64,000 bases of DNA, taken from Nostoc indistinguendum CM1-VF10. Lineage in GTDB: Bacteria > Cyanobacteriota > Cyanobacteriia > Cyanobacteriales > Nostocaceae. Both the position numbers and the translations under genes were made by a program. The DNA lies in NCBI GenBank assembly GCA_019359215.1, contig JAHHHS010000027.1, forward strand, positions 1 to 64,000, in the 5' to 3' direction. The notes beneath the pieces are model-generated. The model saw nothing but the letters and a program-made list of their open reading frames with translations, did not search any database and was not told the origin of the DNA. Shown one piece after another: positions 55,282 through 64,000 of this stretch (positions are counted from its first letter, which is position 1; each line of letters begins with the position of its first letter).

Positions 55282-55977
55282 TTAAATTGGTAAACGATTG
55301 ATATCTTTATTGCAACCAATAACTACCATTGCTGAACCACGTTCTAAACGCTTGGTGGGGTTAGGATTAATTTGAAATTTACCATCCTGACTTACGGCTA
55401 GCAGATTCAAACCGTAGCGGTTGCGAAGTTGAAGTTCACTGATCGTTTGACCATGAAATTCATCAGGCACGATTACCTCTACAATACTGTTATCTGGGTC
55501 GAGGTCAAACCGATCTAAGATTGCTGGTTTGGTAAGTGTACGCGCTAGGGCGCAACCCGCTTCGTACTCAGGAAAAACAACATGATCTGCTCCTACTCGA
55601 TGCAACAGTTTGCGGTGAACTTCACTAGAAGCTTTGGCAACTACGTGAGGGACACCAGCCTCTTTCACATTTAGGGTAGTTATGATGCTTTCTTGAACGT
55701 AGTTGCCAATCGCTACAATTACAGTATCAAATTCAAAAATTCCAGCTTCTTTGAGTGCGGCTGGTTCTGTAGAGTCTAGTTGCAAAGCATGACCAACGAT
55801 TCCCTCAGTTAATGCTTCTGAAACTCGTTTTTCATCAACATCTGTTGCCAGCACTTGATAACCAAAATTATGCAGTGTGGAACAGACAGACCTACCAAAA
55901 CGACCTAACCCAATTACAGCAAATTGCTGGTTATCTTTACGTAAACTGCGAAAAAAGCTTAATGATGACAGATTCAC
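55282..55977 (-). CDS. ktrA: KtrA, potassium-channel regulatory RCK protein
   Basis: 231 residues: nucleotide-binding TrkA-N domain with GLGRFGRSVCSTL and D at the end of the second strand (LATDVDEKRV), then TrkA-C (DEFHGQTISELQLRNRYG). Gates the membrane subunit in response to nucleotides. Downstream of ktrB with a 183-bp spacer; same strand. Intact. Confidence 0.92.
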   Translation of the reverse strand: MNLSSLSFFRSLRKDNQQFAVIGLGRFGRSVCSTLHNFGYQVLATDVDEKRVSEALTEGIVGHALQLDSTEPAALKEAGIFEFDTVIVAIGNYVQESIITTLNVKEAGVPHVVAKASSEVHRKLLHRVGADHVVFPEYEAGCALARTLTKPAILDRFDLDPDNSIVEVIVPDEFHGQTISELQLRNRYGLNLLAVSQDGKFQINPNPTKRLERGSAMVVIGCNKDINRLPI

Positions 55978-56160
55978 CGTTGTTATCCTTATTATGGCTC
56001 CCTGTATTTAGGGCAAAAAACGCTCATACAGCTTGAATTAAAAATTTTATTTTTTGCCTTCCAATGTATATTTTATCAGTTTAGTTGTTAGTCATTAGTC
56101 GTTAGTCATTGGTCATTACTTATTCTCCCCCTGCCTCCCCTACTCCCTACTCTCTACTCT

Positions 56161-57498
56161 CTATCCCACAAGTAAATTTTCTTCAGGATAGTGAATTCTA
56201 GTGGGGCGGGGGTCTCCTAGTATAGCGGACATCAGTAGTAAAATACCTACTCTTCCAACATACATCGTGACAATTAAGATGAGCTTCGCTGTTGTAGAAA
56301 TACTTGCTGTAATGCCTGTAGAAAGCCCTACAGTGGCGAAGGCTGATACTACTTCAAACAAAATTTTAATAAAATCTAATGTTGGATCTGTGAGGCTTAT
56401 TAAAATCGTAACTAGAATCACGGCCGCTACTGAACCCACTAACACACCCACAGCTTTCAAAATTAAAGATATTGCTATTTTGCGATCATACAATAAAACT
56501 TCTTCTTTCCCCTGGAGAATAGCTTTAGTGCAACTAGTTAAGACTCTCAAGGTTGTTGTTTTCAGTCCTCCTCCAGTACCACCTGGACTTGCACCAATAA
56601 ACATTAGTGCGATCGTAATAAATAGACCAGCTGTAGTCATTTTGCCAATATCAATGGTGTTAAAACCAGCCGTTCTGGGAGTAACAGATTGAAACCAAGC
56701 TACTAATATCTGGTCACGTAAATTTAGAGAGCCAAATGTTTGAGGGTTTCTGATCTCTATACAGAAAAAAGCAACTAGCCCTAGAAATAATAATATCAAG
56801 GTTGTGCTGGTTGCAACTTTAAAGTCTAAAGAAAATTTTTGGGTTTTAATAGATTTTTTGAAAATGTGCTCGCGGAACCAAAAGTACATTTCCAAAATTA
56901 CTTGATACCCAATCCCCCCAAATATAATTAGTATTGTAATGGTGAAGACTACTAAGATGGATGACTGATAACCAATTAAGTTATCTTTAAATAAACTAAA
57001 ACCAGCATTATTCCAAGAATTGATACTATGAAAAATTGCTAACCAAAGTCCTTTACTCCATCCATACTCAGGAACGAAAGCTGGTAAAAGTAAAAATATA
57101 CCTGTAATTTCAAAAATTAAAGTGGTGGCAATAATTGAACGGATAACTTGGGCGCTACCACTCATTCCCGGTCGGTCTAAAGCTTGTTGAATCGCTATTT
57201 TTTGCCGCATATCAAACCTACGACCAATGAGCAAAATCAGAAATGTAGTAGTTGTCATGTAGCCCAAACCGCCAATCTGAACTAATAGCGCAATAAATAA
57301 CTGACCCCAAAAGGAAAAATAAGTACCAGGATCAACTACTGATAAACCTGTGACACAAACTGCGGATGTCGAGGTGAATAATGCCACAATCAGGTTATTC
57401 CACGTACCATTGCTAGTCGAGAAAGGCATCATCAATAGAATAGTACCCACAGCGATAACAGCTAGAAAACCCAAACAAATTGTGCGAGCAACAGTCAT
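56161..57498 (-). CDS. ktrB: KtrB, potassium-transporting membrane subunit (TrkH/KtrB family)
   Basis: 445 residues with eight or more transmembrane helices and four pore loops: TSTSAVCVTGLSVVD, SINSWNNAGFSLF, SVTPRTAGFNTI, VSAFATVGLSTG. Each carries the selectivity-filter Gly. Na+-dependent K+ uptake by the cyanobacterial Ktr system is important for osmotic stress. Pairs with KtrA. Intact. Confidence 0.92.
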   Translation of the reverse strand: MTVARTICLGFLAVIAVGTILLMMPFSTSNGTWNNLIVALFTSTSAVCVTGLSVVDPGTYFSFWGQLFIALLVQIGGLGYMTTTTFLILLIGRRFDMRQKIAIQQALDRPGMSGSAQVIRSIIATTLIFEITGIFLLLPAFVPEYGWSKGLWLAIFHSINSWNNAGFSLFKDNLIGYQSSILVVFTITILIIFGGIGYQVILEMYFWFREHIFKKSIKTQKFSLDFKVATSTTLILLFLGLVAFFCIEIRNPQTFGSLNLRDQILVAWFQSVTPRTAGFNTIDIGKMTTAGLFITIALMFIGASPGGTGGGLKTTTLRVLTSCTKAILQGKEEVLLYDRKIAISLILKAVGVLVGSVAAVILVTILISLTDPTLDFIKILFEVVSAFATVGLSTGITASISTTAKLILIVTMYVGRVGILLLMSAILGDPRPTRIHYPEENLLVG

Positions 57499-57736
57499 AA
57501 TTAATTGAAAATTTCAAATTAAAAAACTCAATCATCCTAGGCATCCCGGAAACATCCGGTATGTCTAGGAGAGCAAAGACAGCTTATTAAGGGAAAATCA
57601 GTAAATTTCTCCAGAGAAGAGAAACCGGAGTTTATTATCCCTGCAAACCAAAAGATCCTATTTTAATTAAAAACACACATGGTAGCCTAATGTGTATGTT
57701 TTTTTAATTCGGCTTTGTCTTAACACTGCTTTTTTC

Positions 57737-58579
57737 ATGAGTGCAACACTTTACCAGCAAATCCAGCAATTTTACGATGCTTCCTCTGGTCTGTGGGAAC
57801 AGATTTGGGGCGAACATATGCACCACGGCTATTACGGTGCTAATGGTACCCAGACGAAAGACCGCCGTCAGGCTCAAATTGATTTAATCGAAGAACTGCT
57901 CAATTGGGCAGGAGTACAAGCAGCAGACAATATCCTAGATGTGGGTTGTGGCATTGGCGGCAGTTCTTTATACCTAGCGCAAAAGTTTAATGCTAAGGCC
58001 ACAGGGATTACATTGAGTCCTGTACAAGCCGCCAGAGCAACGGAACGCGCAATGGAAGCTAATTTGAGTTTGAGAACACAGTTCCAAGTCTCAAATGCTC
58101 AAGCAATGCCCTTTGCTGATGATTCTTTTGACTTGGTTTGGTCGCTGGAAAGTGGCGAACATATGCCAGATAAAACCAAGTTTCTTCAAGAGTGCTATCG
58201 AGTATTGAAGCCTGGTGGAAAGTTAATTATGGTGACTTGGTGTCATCGACCAACTGATGAATCCCCACTAACGCTTGATGAGGAAAAGCATTTGCAGGAT
58301 ATTTATCGGGTGTATTGTTTGCCTTATGTAATTTCTTTACCAGAGTACGAAGCGATCGCACATCAACTACCATTACATAATATCCGCACGGCCGATTGGT
58401 CAACTGCTGTCGCCCCCTTTTGGAATGTGGTGATTGATTCGGCATTCACTCCCCAAGCGTTTTGGGGCTTACTAAATGCTGGTTGGACTACTATCCAAGG
58501 GGCATTATCACTGGGATTAATGCGTCGCGGTTATCAGCGTGGCTTAATTCGGTTTGGCTTATTGTGCGGCAATAAGTAG
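57737..58579 (+). CDS. Gamma-tocopherol-methyltransferase-like SAM methyltransferase
   Basis: 280 residues from ATG 57737 (MSATLYQQIQQFYDASSGLW); upstream ATG 57692 gives a 15-residue non-family extension. SAM motif ILDVGCGIGGSSLYLAQKF, then DLVWSLESGEHM and LKPGGKLIMVTW. It matches the cyanobacterial gamma-tocopherol methyltransferase (VTE4-type) group as I recall it. Converts gamma- to alpha-tocopherol. Related C-methyltransferases cannot be excluded without a tree. Intact. Confidence 0.8.
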   Translation: MSATLYQQIQQFYDASSGLWEQIWGEHMHHGYYGANGTQTKDRRQAQIDLIEELLNWAGVQAADNILDVGCGIGGSSLYLAQKFNAKATGITLSPVQAARATERAMEANLSLRTQFQVSNAQAMPFADDSFDLVWSLESGEHMPDKTKFLQECYRVLKPGGKLIMVTWCHRPTDESPLTLDEEKHLQDIYRVYCLPYVISLPEYEAIAHQLPLHNIRTADWSTAVAPFWNVVIDSAFTPQAFWGLLNAGWTTIQGALSLGLMRRGYQRGLIRFGLLCGNK

Positions 58580-59354
58580 GTGGGCGTAAATAATTATTGT
58601 TGGGATAAAGCAGTTCATGCTGGGGGAAAAAGGGTTTGATTTGAGCCATGTTGTAGGGGCATAGCAATACTGTGCTCTTACGAAAGATATGGTTTTTAAC
58701 CTTATCCATATTTGGCATTTCTTGTCAATGCGTAATACCATTTCACTTTAATAATGATACAAATACGTTATTAAGGGCATGGCAATGGCATGCCCCTACA
58801 ATAAATCTATATGTATCAAGGTTTTCGTGAATTGGTATAAGTCCTAGCTTTTTGCTTTCTCATTGTGATATTTGAGCAAGTAAAAAGGCATATTGCTTTC
58901 TCAAACCCCAGTTTGCTTTCTCATTTCAGTAGATTCAGCAAGCAAAAAGGCATATTGCTTTCTCAAACCCCAGTTTGCTTTCTCATTTCGGTAGATTCAG
59001 CAAGCAAAAAAGCAGATTGCTTTCTCATTTCAGTAGATTCAGTAAGCAAAAAGGCATATTGCTTTCTCAAAATGCTTGATTGCTTTCTCATTTCGGTAGA
59101 TCACGCACTAATTTTAGTGTTTTGGGCAAGCAAACGGCACTTTGCTTTCTCATTTAAGTAATTTACGCAGTAGCGAGCGCTGATATTTTAATTCTTTTAA
59201 GCGTTGAATACTTAGAAGTAATTTAGTACACTCCTTAAAATTACAACGCTTTAAGCTAAATCAATGTGTCTAATTGAATTGAACCGGGTATAAGGATGCT
59301 AAATAATCCACTTAAATCCTGTAAAATTAAGTTTCTCATTTTTGAATATTTGAA
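58580..59354. other. Intergenic region with a phased repeat array
   Basis: 775 bases dominated by the array at 58852-59152. Around 58640 and 58780 are two short GGGGCATRGCAAT-like repeats. The last ~200 bases are AT-rich and probably carry the ABC-ATPase promoter. Confidence 0.7.
58852..59152. repeat. Array of TTGCTTTCTCA repeats phased at about 21 bp
   Basis: Nine copies of TTGCTTTCTCA start at 58852, 58893, 58913, 58955, 58975, 59017, 59059, 59080 and 59142. The steps are 41, 20, 42, 20, 42, 42, 21 and 62 bp, that is one, two or three times 20-21 bp. The long unit also carries AAGCAA, the inverse of TTGCTT, so adjacent units can form short hairpins. Because the units are near multiples of 3, one frame (58865-59161) stays open with a CFLISVDSASKKAD-like repeat. 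Confidence 0.9.
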
Positions 59355-60137
59355 ATGCCACTTGAACTGCAAAATCTCACAGGCGGTTACACCTTAGTAC
59401 CAATTGTTCAAGACATTAACCTCACTCTGCAAACAGGAGAATGGTTGAGTTTAGTTGGTGCTAATGGCTCAGGTAAATCTACTTTACTCAAATTACTGAG
59501 TCGTATTCTCTGTCCACAGCAGGGAACAGTACTACTTGATGGCAAAGCAATTCACTCTCAACCTCCAAATTTAGTTGCACAGAAACTGGCATTATTACCG
59601 CAACAACAAACGGTTCCCGTTGGCTTAACAGTGCGACAATTAGTAAGCTTAGGACGTACGCCACATCAACCTTGGTGGCAATGGGAATTAAACGCCCAAG
59701 ATTGGGTCAAAGTGGAAGCTGCAATTAAAAAGACGCAACTAGAAAAATTTAGCGATCGCTTAGTCGAAAAACTCTCAGGCGGTGAAAGACAACGGGCTTT
59801 TTTAGCCCTAGCACTAGCGCAAGAGCCAAAAATTTTATTATTAGATGAACCTACTACTTTTTTGGATATTAACTATCAATTGCAACTATTGGAACTGCTT
59901 AAAGAACTGAATCAGCAACAGGGATTAACTATTATCACAGTTTTACACGAATTGAATTTAGCAGCACGGTATAGCTCCCGTATTGCATTATTAAAACAGG
60001 GCCATATTTGGGAAGTTGGTACGCCTGAACAAGTTCTGACAACAAATGCGATCGCCCAAGTATTTGGTGTGGAATCTGTGATTATCCACACACCTGTAGG
60101 TTTACAAGTTTGTGCTATTTCTGCTGTGTCATTATAA
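59355..60137 (+). CDS. ABC transporter ATP-binding protein, iron-siderophore type
   Basis: 260 residues: Walker A GANGSGKSTLLKLL, signature LSGGERQRAFLA, Walker B ILLLDEPTTFLD, H-loop TVLHELNLAA. Similar to FecE/FhuC ATPases for ferric siderophores, heme or cobalamin. No permease or binding protein is nearby, so the cognate transporter is elsewhere. Intact. Confidence 0.9.
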   Translation: MPLELQNLTGGYTLVPIVQDINLTLQTGEWLSLVGANGSGKSTLLKLLSRILCPQQGTVLLDGKAIHSQPPNLVAQKLALLPQQQTVPVGLTVRQLVSLGRTPHQPWWQWELNAQDWVKVEAAIKKTQLEKFSDRLVEKLSGGERQRAFLALALAQEPKILLLDEPTTFLDINYQLQLLELLKELNQQQGLTIITVLHELNLAARYSSRIALLKQGHIWEVGTPEQVLTTNAIAQVFGVESVIIHTPVGLQVCAISAVSL

Positions 60138-60232
60138 CTCGATTACTTTTCTGACCATTAGACACTTTTTTATTAATTCTGTCTGTACAATTTTGCCAAA
60201 TATACCCTTACAAATGCCTTATTTAGTAATAT

Positions 60233-60892
60233 TTATCGACGAACTAACTTATCAATAACTTTGTTATTGTCCATAACTGGTTGGTCAACAGTGAAAGCTT
60301 TGTTAACAATAACTTGCTTGGGTGATTGAGCGCCATTTTGGACGTACAGTCCTGGCAATACACTCACTTTAACCTCTTTAGATTCAGGCACTAGACTAAC
60401 TTGAAGCTCATGAAGAACTCGCTGTTGTTCCTTGATAATTTGGGTCAGTTCGTTCAGTTTTTGAGTATGTAAGCCATCCAATTTTTCATGTAGCAGTTCA
60501 ATATTTTGTCCAGCTTTCAAATTCACCTGATGGTCAATTTCGGCATTTCTCCGATCAGTATCAGACTGGCGATTTTGGCTCATCAAGACAACTGGTGCTG
60601 TATAGGCTGAGGCAAATGAAAACACCAAATTGAGCATCATGAACGGTGATTCATCCCAGTGGGGAACCCCAGGCATTGCGTTTATACCAACCCACCCAGC
60701 TAAAACAACGCTTTGCCCAATGAGAAATCCCCAAGAACGCACTTTCATCGCTAATTTATCAGCAATGCGTTGTCCGCGAGTCAGTGGTTCAGTGGAAATG
60801 TTTTGGGCTGCTGGTTGTATCTCCACAATTTGAGGTTTTTGAATTACTTTTACATCAACATTGTTGGGTGATACTTTTTTGAATGGATTCAT
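60233..60892 (-). CDS. DUF1003 membrane protein
   Basis: 219 residues from ATG 60892, which has AAGGGG 6 nt upstream. Two transmembrane segments (GFLIGQSVVLAGWVGINAM, MMLNLVFSFASAYTAPVVLM) near the middle, then a Glu/Lys-rich coiled coil (LHEKLDGLHTQKLNELTQII). Family known as DUF1003; role unsettled. Basic N-terminus is cytoplasmic. Intact. Confidence 0.87.
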   Translation of the reverse strand: MNPFKKVSPNNVDVKVIQKPQIVEIQPAAQNISTEPLTRGQRIADKLAMKVRSWGFLIGQSVVLAGWVGINAMPGVPHWDESPFMMLNLVFSFASAYTAPVVLMSQNRQSDTDRRNAEIDHQVNLKAGQNIELLHEKLDGLHTQKLNELTQIIKEQQRVLHELQVSLVPESKEVKVSVLPGLYVQNGAQSPKQVIVNKAFTVDQPVMDNNKVIDKLVRR

Positions 60893-61160
60893 GTTGCACC
60901 CCTTGGCGTTATTTCTGTCTGTGTTTACCCTGATAACTTTTAATGTACGATGGTTAAACGATAGAAGCAAATATTATTAATTTGCAAAACGATAAACAAA
61001 AGTGATGGTAAGCAAAAAACTACCTTCAGATATTTAGGTGTAGAGGCAGCGATCGCACTCCAGCTTGATGTAGTAGTGATAGATGGTTGGAAGCTACACA
61101 ATAATATATAGAAGGTTCTAGATAGCACAAGTCTTTACTTAGTTCGTAGTCAGGCAAATC

Positions 61161-62000
61161 ATGCAACTACATAAATTCGACAACATTCAGGAATTTTGGG
61201 ACTGTACTCAGGCTTACTTACTTCAGCATCAGGTAGAAAATAATCTTTTGCTCAGTATCTTGCATACCTTGTTGCATAACCCAGAACGTTATCTGGGTAA
61301 GCCTTATTTAGCAATTGTCCAAACAAATGGTGAGATTCTAGCTGTTGCCATCCGCACCCCACCTCAAAAATTGATCCTATCCAAAGCCCAGAATATGGAT
61401 ACTTTGCGATTGATTGCTCAAGATTTGCGTCAAGAGCAACTCCCAGGAAGCATGGGACTGGCTAAAGAGGTAGAAATATTCTCGCAAACTTGGCAAACAC
61501 TGACAGGGCAATTCTATCAACGGTCGGTGGTAATGAAAATTTACCAATTAACGGCAGTGCAAAGAGTCTCAACAGCCAGAGGATATCTCAGACTGGCAAC
61601 TGAAAGCGATCGCTCTCTTTTGGTTGAGTGGCTTGCTGCATTTTTCTCTGAGATAGATGAAGCGGTGAGCGAAGATGTCGAACACCAGGTAGATAATCGA
61701 TTGAAACAGCAGAATACTTATTTTTGGGTTGATAACACTCCAGTTTCAATTGCGTCTAGTAAACAAGCGTTACCTACAATTGGTCGGATCAATTTAGCTT
61801 ATACACCACCAGAGTATCGTCGCAAAGGATATGCTACTGCCTGTGTCGCAGCGTTAAGCCAAAAACTGCTAGACCAAGGATGCCACCATTGTTTCCTCAT
61901 AGCAGATTTAGCCAATCCCACAGCCAATCATATTTATCAAGCGATTGGGTATCACCCCTTAAGCGATTGGCACGAATACTCATTCACCTCAAACGAGTAA
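61161..62000 (+). CDS. GNAT-family N-acetyltransferase
   Basis: 279 residues. The C-terminal half is GNAT with the acetyl-CoA loop YRRKGYATACVAALSQ and NPTANHIYQAIGYHP. The N-terminal half is a degenerate repeat of the same fold, as in other twin-domain members. Substrate unknown. Intact. Confidence 0.85.
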   Translation: MQLHKFDNIQEFWDCTQAYLLQHQVENNLLLSILHTLLHNPERYLGKPYLAIVQTNGEILAVAIRTPPQKLILSKAQNMDTLRLIAQDLRQEQLPGSMGLAKEVEIFSQTWQTLTGQFYQRSVVMKIYQLTAVQRVSTARGYLRLATESDRSLLVEWLAAFFSEIDEAVSEDVEHQVDNRLKQQNTYFWVDNTPVSIASSKQALPTIGRINLAYTPPEYRRKGYATACVAALSQKLLDQGCHHCFLIADLANPTANHIYQAIGYHPLSDWHEYSFTSNE

Positions 62001-62150
62001 GCATAATAAAGCGATCACTTCAATTAAATTACTTTCTATGGCAGAATATATAAACTGCGATCGCACGTTCATCTCCTAAAACACCAGGGTAAGCGCATTT
62101 CATAATAGGGTATCCAAGTGGGGAAATAACGAGAGGACTGAACGGTCATC

Positions 62151-62813
62151 CTAAGACTTGGTTTCTTGTGTTTGTGCGTCGATAATTACACTCCAGTCAT
62201 CATTTGTTACAGCAGCTTCAAGCTGACGCTGACGTTCGGCTATACTCGCATCTATTGTTTCTGACTCTTTAGAGAGGGTTGTGTCAGCCATTGCTTTCCG
62301 CAGTTTTAGCTTTTTCTCCTCGTAGGCTTGACGTTCCGCCTCTGACATTACCGCTTTGGCAGCTTCCCCTACCGTACCAGCCCACATATCGCCATCAGTT
62401 GCATTACCAGGTGGTGTACTTTCGAGTTCTGCTATCCACGCATCTCGCAAATCTTCCATTTCTTGACGCTTGGGAAACTTGAATGCTTGCACCCGCACAA
62501 AAGCACACTTTTGCTGACCATTTTGGGTGATATGACTGTTTAGGGAAAGCAACACATTCCGAGAATAGCCGATGTACTGCGTGTGGCGTTCTGCGTCTAA
62601 TACTGAGTAAACACCCGCAATTTTAGCGTTCTGAGCAGCTGTACTCCAAGCCTCAAAGTCAATGATTTCAGTACCATTATTTGCCAGTTCAGGGGTTATA
62701 CTCACCTCAGTGGTGGTGTGTTCGTCGTCGGAACTATACAAAAATTCATGTAGCCCACGGTGGTTTATGGGGACATTTTGATGTTCAATTGGCGGGTTGT
62801 GCTGAGTTTCCAT
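62151..62813 (-). CDS. GIY-YIG nuclease-domain protein
   Basis: 220 residues with a GIY-YIG catalytic pattern at about 67-105 (AGVYSVLD, HTQYIGYSRNV) in the middle and a charged helical C-terminus (ASIAERQRQLEAAVTNDDWS). Acts perhaps as a DNA nuclease; the role is unknown. Intact. Confidence 0.82.
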   Translation of the reverse strand: METQHNPPIEHQNVPINHRGLHEFLYSSDDEHTTTEVSITPELANNGTEIIDFEAWSTAAQNAKIAGVYSVLDAERHTQYIGYSRNVLLSLNSHITQNGQQKCAFVRVQAFKFPKRQEMEDLRDAWIAELESTPPGNATDGDMWAGTVGEAAKAVMSEAERQAYEEKKLKLRKAMADTTLSKESETIDASIAERQRQLEAAVTNDDWSVIIDAQTQETKS

Positions 62814-62935
62814 TGTCGTTTATCTCTGAGTTATTACAGCAGATTGCAAATATATGCCTTTAGAATATTTAAGCTTAAATTGACTCACATCCCCAAATTC
62901 TTGCTGACAAAGCGAAAACAATTATTAGACCTTAT

Positions 62936-63865
62936 ATGAATCGATTGACACCTAAAAATTGGATATTTATCAAACAGCGACTTACCCCCTATTTATTTTT
63001 ACTACCAGCCTTAGTTCTTTTGGCGTTAACAGTCTTTTTGCCTGCGCTGCAAGCGTTTTACCTCAGCTTTACTAGCTATGAAGATATAGTCCAGCCGCCA
63101 CAATGGATAGGTTTCGCCAACTTCTTTAAACTTTGGAAGGATGCAGTTTTTTGGAAAACTTTGGAAAACACTTTTTTATATCTTGTGGGTGTAGTCCCAA
63201 TTTTAGTAATTGCTCCTCTAGTGCTGGCAATTTTAGTAAATCAGAAACTGCGGGGGATGAATTGGTTTAGATCCGCATACTACGCCCCAGTGGTAATTTC
63301 AATGGTGGTTGCGGGAATAGCTTGGAAATGGCTGTATGCAGAAAACGGATTACTCAATCAGTTCCTAAAAGCTTTGGGCCTTTTTCCAGAAGGTATTCCT
63401 TGGCTAACTAGCCCAGCAAAAATTTTTGGTATCGTACCAATTTCTCTTGCCAGCGTCATGGCTGTCACCGTGTGGAAGGGACTAGGCTACTATATGGTGA
63501 TTTACTTAGCGGGGTTACAATCAATTCCTGCTGATGTTTACGAAGCCGCTGCGATCGATGGCTCTGATGGTATCAGCAAACATTGGGATATTACCATACC
63601 TTTGATGAAGCCATATTTAGCACTAGTGGCTGTGATTTCGGCTATTTCTGCCACCAAAGTGTTTGAAGAAGTATACATTATGACCCAAGGTGGCCCACTC
63701 AGTAGCTCGAAAACAATTGTTTATTATCTATATGAGCAAGCTTTTGGTAATTTGGAAATCAGCTATGCTTGCACCATTGGTTTAGTGCTATTTTTGATAA
63801 TTTTAGGATTATCAATTTTGCGATTAGTTATCAATCAAGAAGGGGGAGATAATATCACAATCTGA
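62936..63865 (+). CDS. ABC sugar transporter permease (MalF/UgpA type)
   Basis: 309 residues with six transmembrane segments and the EAA loop EAAAIDGSDGISKHWDITIP. Typical of the first permease of a sugar ABC importer. The second permease and binding protein are not in the window. Intact. Confidence 0.92.
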   Translation: MNRLTPKNWIFIKQRLTPYLFLLPALVLLALTVFLPALQAFYLSFTSYEDIVQPPQWIGFANFFKLWKDAVFWKTLENTFLYLVGVVPILVIAPLVLAILVNQKLRGMNWFRSAYYAPVVISMVVAGIAWKWLYAENGLLNQFLKALGLFPEGIPWLTSPAKIFGIVPISLASVMAVTVWKGLGYYMVIYLAGLQSIPADVYEAAAIDGSDGISKHWDITIPLMKPYLALVAVISAISATKVFEEVYIMTQGGPLSSSKTIVYYLYEQAFGNLEISYACTIGLVLFLIILGLSILRLVINQEGGDNITI

Positions 63866-63916
63866 TATTGCTCTATCAGCCACGATAATCTTAAAATATT
63901 TAAATATCCAGAGTTC

Positions 63917-64000
63917 ATGAAAACAGACACGATTTTTTATACATTATTCCAAGCTCTTCCAGGTGTCTTGTTTTAACTTTTGGAACAATCTCAATCTCTG
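63917..64000 (+). pseudogene. Rpn-family (DUF2887) gene with in-frame stop, cut by window edge
   Basis: Begins MKTDTIFYTLFQALPGVLF, then TAA (63974-63976), then LLEQSQSL to the window end. The family has FELLEQ there, so GAA probably became TAA. Rpn proteins are PD-(D/E)XK nucleases found in many copies in cyanobacteria. The remainder lies beyond the window. Confidence 0.72.

Noticed and set aside
58852..59152. CRISPR array
   Set aside because: Repeat-to-repeat distances vary (20-62 bp), the intervals are themselves repeated, and no cas gene is near.
58865..59161. Open frame of 98 codons across the phased repeat array
   Set aside because: The frame stays open because unit lengths are near multiples of three; no SD, no family, and the repetition is at DNA level. 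I treat it as a repeat, not a gene.
1..64000. UAA recoded as a sense codon, because several genes contain in-frame TAA
   Set aside because: Many intact genes in the window end at TAA (for example the GGDEF gene, clpR and the amidase), and TAG and frameshift lesions occur too. Pseudogenes explain the pattern better.

Overview
The window is chromosomal DNA from a filamentous, heterocyst-type cyanobacterium close to Nostoc/Anabaena. This rests on many copies of the HIP1 octamer GCGATCGC, on 7-bp short tandem repeats (STRR) and G/C-rich hairpin repeats in the spacers, and on cyanobacterial gene families: NTRC, the clpR-clpP3 pair, XisH/XisI, a tocopherol-type methyltransferase, Uma2-like proteins and a zinc-ribbon/FHA kinase with a PP2C phosphatase. 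I did not find a tRNA, rRNA, CRISPR array or complete insertion sequence.

Layout. 0.5-3.4 kb: a diguanylate cyclase, a small M41-like metalloprotease, a DUF2945 protein and an RTX-type protein. 3.5-9.9 kb (minus strand): a chemotaxis operon cheA-cheW-mcp-[four-helix-bundle gene]-cheB-cheR. 10.5-13.2 kb (plus strand): a single-domain response regulator, a CheC/CheX-type phosphatase and a hybrid histidine kinase, probably of the same signalling network. 13.7-20.7 kb: a broken lipoxygenase, a GalU-like enzyme, HemW, a PIN/TRAM membrane protein, a VOC protein and a VapBC-like toxin-antitoxin pair. 21-23.5 kb: two tandem VWA proteins plus the severed tail of a third. 23.8-32.2 kb: clpR-clpP3, a DnaJ-like protein, an aminotransferase, a solute-binding lipoprotein with a damaged start, and a PP2C phosphatase next to an FHA/Ser-Thr kinase. 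34.2-37.3 kb: a glycan/methyltransferase island of fused and truncated genes. 37.5-44.3 kb: Uma2, Rpn and XisHI remnants, NTRC, an ABC permease and a ROK kinase. 44.4-55.1 kb: pyrG, an amidase, a HigBA-like pair, queA and a TPR protein. 55.3-64 kb: a KtrAB potassium system, a tocopherol-type methyltransferase, a repeat array with 21-bp phasing, transporters and a broken Rpn-family gene at the edge.

The most striking property of the window is gene decay. Reading past the stops shows the same gene continuing in frame after a nonsense codon (RTX protein, lipoxygenase, Uma2, XisH, Rpn family) or in a neighbouring frame after a single-base indel (solute-binding protein, second Uma2, YraN, VWA tail). 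Other genes are cut at rearrangement junctions (glycosyltransferase, methyltransferases). The housekeeping genes (pyrG, clpR/clpP, hemW, queA, NTRC, galU) are intact. This suggests relaxed selection on accessory functions. A share of the single-base indels could be sequencing error; the substitution-type stops are harder to explain that way.
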